NCBI GenBank assembly: GCA_009801015.1
Contig: VHZZ01002676.1
Coordinates: 82,538-104,713 of the forward strand
Direction of reading: 5' to 3'
From: Silene noctiflora
Lineage: Eukaryota > Streptophyta > Magnoliopsida > Caryophyllales > Caryophyllaceae
Length of the DNA stretch: 22,176 nucleotides
Each line of letters opens with the position of its first letter. Position 1 is the stretch's first letter. A program made the position numbers and the translations under genes. Under the pieces are notes generated by a model that was not told the origin of the DNA, ran no database searches, and saw only the letters and a list, made by a program, of their open reading frames with translations. Shown piece after piece: positions 20,570-22,176 of the stretch.

Positions 20570-20945
20570 TATCCCTATCTATTTAATGTAAGATAGTCTT
20601 CTGTCATCATAATTTAAGACGGGGTATCACTTTAGTGTGAAATAGTCTCATTTCTTTATAATGGAGGATGGCCTTCTATCTATTCAAAGTGAGATTCGGG
20701 ACAATCTTGTATCTATTTAATTGAGACGGTCTCAAATCTATTTAATTGAGACGAGCTCATATCTAATTAATTTTAGACGATCTCATATCTATTTAACATG
20801 AGACACAATCGTCAGTATAATTTAAGACGATCTTCTATCCTTTTAATGTGAGAATGATCTCTTATCAATTTAATCCATCTCCCATCAATTCAGTGTGAGA
20901 CGGTCGCTTCTCACTTTAATGTTAGCTAGTCTTCAATATTTGAAT
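20570..20945. repeat. About 25-bp minisatellite with GAGACGGTCTC palindromes
   Basis: The word TCTATTTAA or a close variant recurs at 20712, 20737, 20762 and 20788 (period 25-26 bp). Weaker copies lie on both sides (about 20578, 20678, 20838, 20865). Between these words is a GAGACGGTCTC-type segment, a perfect 5-bp inversion around one G in the best copy (20723-20733). Copies drift towards the edges. Confidence 0.7.
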
Positions 20946-21540
20946 GAGAAACTAGTTTATTTTTGGAGTAATCTTAGCCATATTATTTATTTTTCATTAC
21001 CCCAATGAAAAATCAAATTCTCCAAATTATTAAGACTTAAATAAATTAGTCGTCATATGGAGTAATGCATGGTTACTACCATTAAGATGACAATGGTTAC
21101 TCAAAGGAATAATATCGTCCTATTTTCCAAAGGATATTAATATATGATCAATCTTGCCAATGTACGTGAGACACTAGAGGTGTTTTGTACCACATCATTT
21201 CTTTACCCAGGTTGAAATAAATTATTTTGAGCACATATGATATTAAATAGCTAAACATTATTTTAGCATCCAATAACTTTGGCATTTAAGTGCACAATTG
21301 CATATGAGATATGGCCAACTTCGTATATGATTGAACTTATATGTTCAACAAGTGCTTAAATAGTACGAGTAAAAGAATTCCGATGTAAAATTGAGGCCAA
21401 CGGGGTTCTTAGTATACCCGTTTTCCTATAAGCCTTAATTCTACACGAACAGTAATGTGCTTAGACTCTTTTGAATATAGCATATACATTTCATTACACG
21501 CAAGTACCTATACTAAAATTGTGTATGATTGATATTAGAA
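20946..21540. other. AT-rich intergenic DNA, nothing supported
   Basis: No open frame of note, tandem repeat or terminal inversion was found here. It lies between the minisatellite and the possible copia relic. Confidence 0.5.
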
Positions 21541-22176
21541 GATCTAAACAATGAAGTTGCACAAGAGTACTCAAGGTCGAAAAGACCTTGTAAATTCATA
21601 TGAATTGATATTTATCTTCAGACTTGAAAGCCACGTAACACAAATACCAGTACTTTATGCTATAAGAATTCACAGTTTGATTATTATTATGTGAACAAGT
21701 TGATCTTCTTAAATTGGGCAATTTTATTCAGCAAATTGATAATCATACTCCCCAGACATCTTAGAAAATCTTACAATAATGCTCACTCATGAAATCTCAT
21801 TTATCATGAGAAATCGCATTCTGGGGTGGTCAAGTGAATGATTGCAATCTATCTTAAATAAAGTTTTTACCACCTTAGGGGGAGAAGGTAAATGAAAAGT
21901 TGGTAAAACAAAATAAATTTTATCATATTAAATTACACCTACAGTGTAATATATGAAGAATATCGATTATATAAATGCTAGTATATGATCATAAAAGTAT
22001 ATCCATATGAAACGGATACATATTTGCGCGCAATATTCAATTGTGAGTCGGATTATGACTTTATAAGTCCATTTAACCACGGGCATATATATGGTTATTA
22101 ACGAGCTCATAAACCTGAAATCCATCCAAATCATGGATATTGAAAATAAAACTGTACAGTTTTCATTATCGAGTCA
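21541..22176 (+). pseudogene. Possible decayed Ty1/copia pol fragment
   Basis: Around 21849-21891 one frame, with shifts, reads DCNL...VFTTLGGEG. This resembles the conserved DCHF(N/D)E..FPTLGGE segment just after the integrase region of many plant Ty1/copia polyproteins. Stops and shifts break the frame on both sides, and no long open frame exists. The relic runs to the window edge. The match is short, so chance resemblance is possible. Confidence 0.3.

Overview
This is a nuclear plant sequence. Both real genes have many GT-AG introns, the intergenic DNA is AT-rich, and it is full of small plant transposon relics: Stowaway- and Tourist-like MITEs, a SINE 3' end, LTRs and minisatellites. The two conserved genes are a plant-specific SUVR-type SET-domain protein and cytosolic ribosomal protein uL14. 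An angiosperm, most likely a eudicot, is safe. A Caryophyllales source (beet/spinach/campion group) is my guess from the look of the repeats and cannot be shown here. Four N bases (8576, 8979, 9192, 20174) suggest a draft assembly.

Layout. Bases 1 to about 2024 read as the 3' part of a large LTR, probably Ty3/gypsy, carrying a cluster of GC-rich palindromic repeats. From about 2030 to 3280 there is an array of ATATGTCACC-like motifs that passes into a 109-bp tandem repeat. It ends next to the 3' side of a minus-strand spliced reading frame (4027 down to 3292) encoding a charged, acidic/basic protein, probably transposon-derived and incomplete.

The main gene lies on the plus strand from 6258 to 14699. 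It is a nine-coding-exon SUVR (SU(VAR)3-9-related) gene with an N-terminal WIYLD domain and C-terminal pre-SET, SET and post-SET modules; the joined product is 781 residues. Its leader and introns have collected MITEs (5479-5723, 6671-6907, 10603-10824, about 12280-12440), a 247-bp tandem duplication and a SINE tail. The last intron is in frame and free of stops.

Between the two genes is an intact solo LTR (15265-15685) with a perfect 5-bp target duplication, then GGGTC-rich DNA, then the promoter of RPL23 (uL14) with a telo-box and a site II-like element. RPL23 has four coding exons (16550-18724) and encodes a complete 140-residue protein. A 70-bp triplicated sequence lies just downstream. 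The last 3 kb (19.2-22.2 kb) hold no gene I can support: one MITE-like relic, a 25-bp minisatellite with GAGACGGTCTC palindromes, and a decayed stretch that may come from a Ty1/copia pol gene.

The two genes have no operon-like relation. One is a chromatin regulator linked to silencing, the other a housekeeping translation gene. I did not find a convincing new biological system. The best leads are the exitron-like last intron of SUVR, the motif array beside the minus-strand gene, and the clean solo LTR upstream of RPL23.
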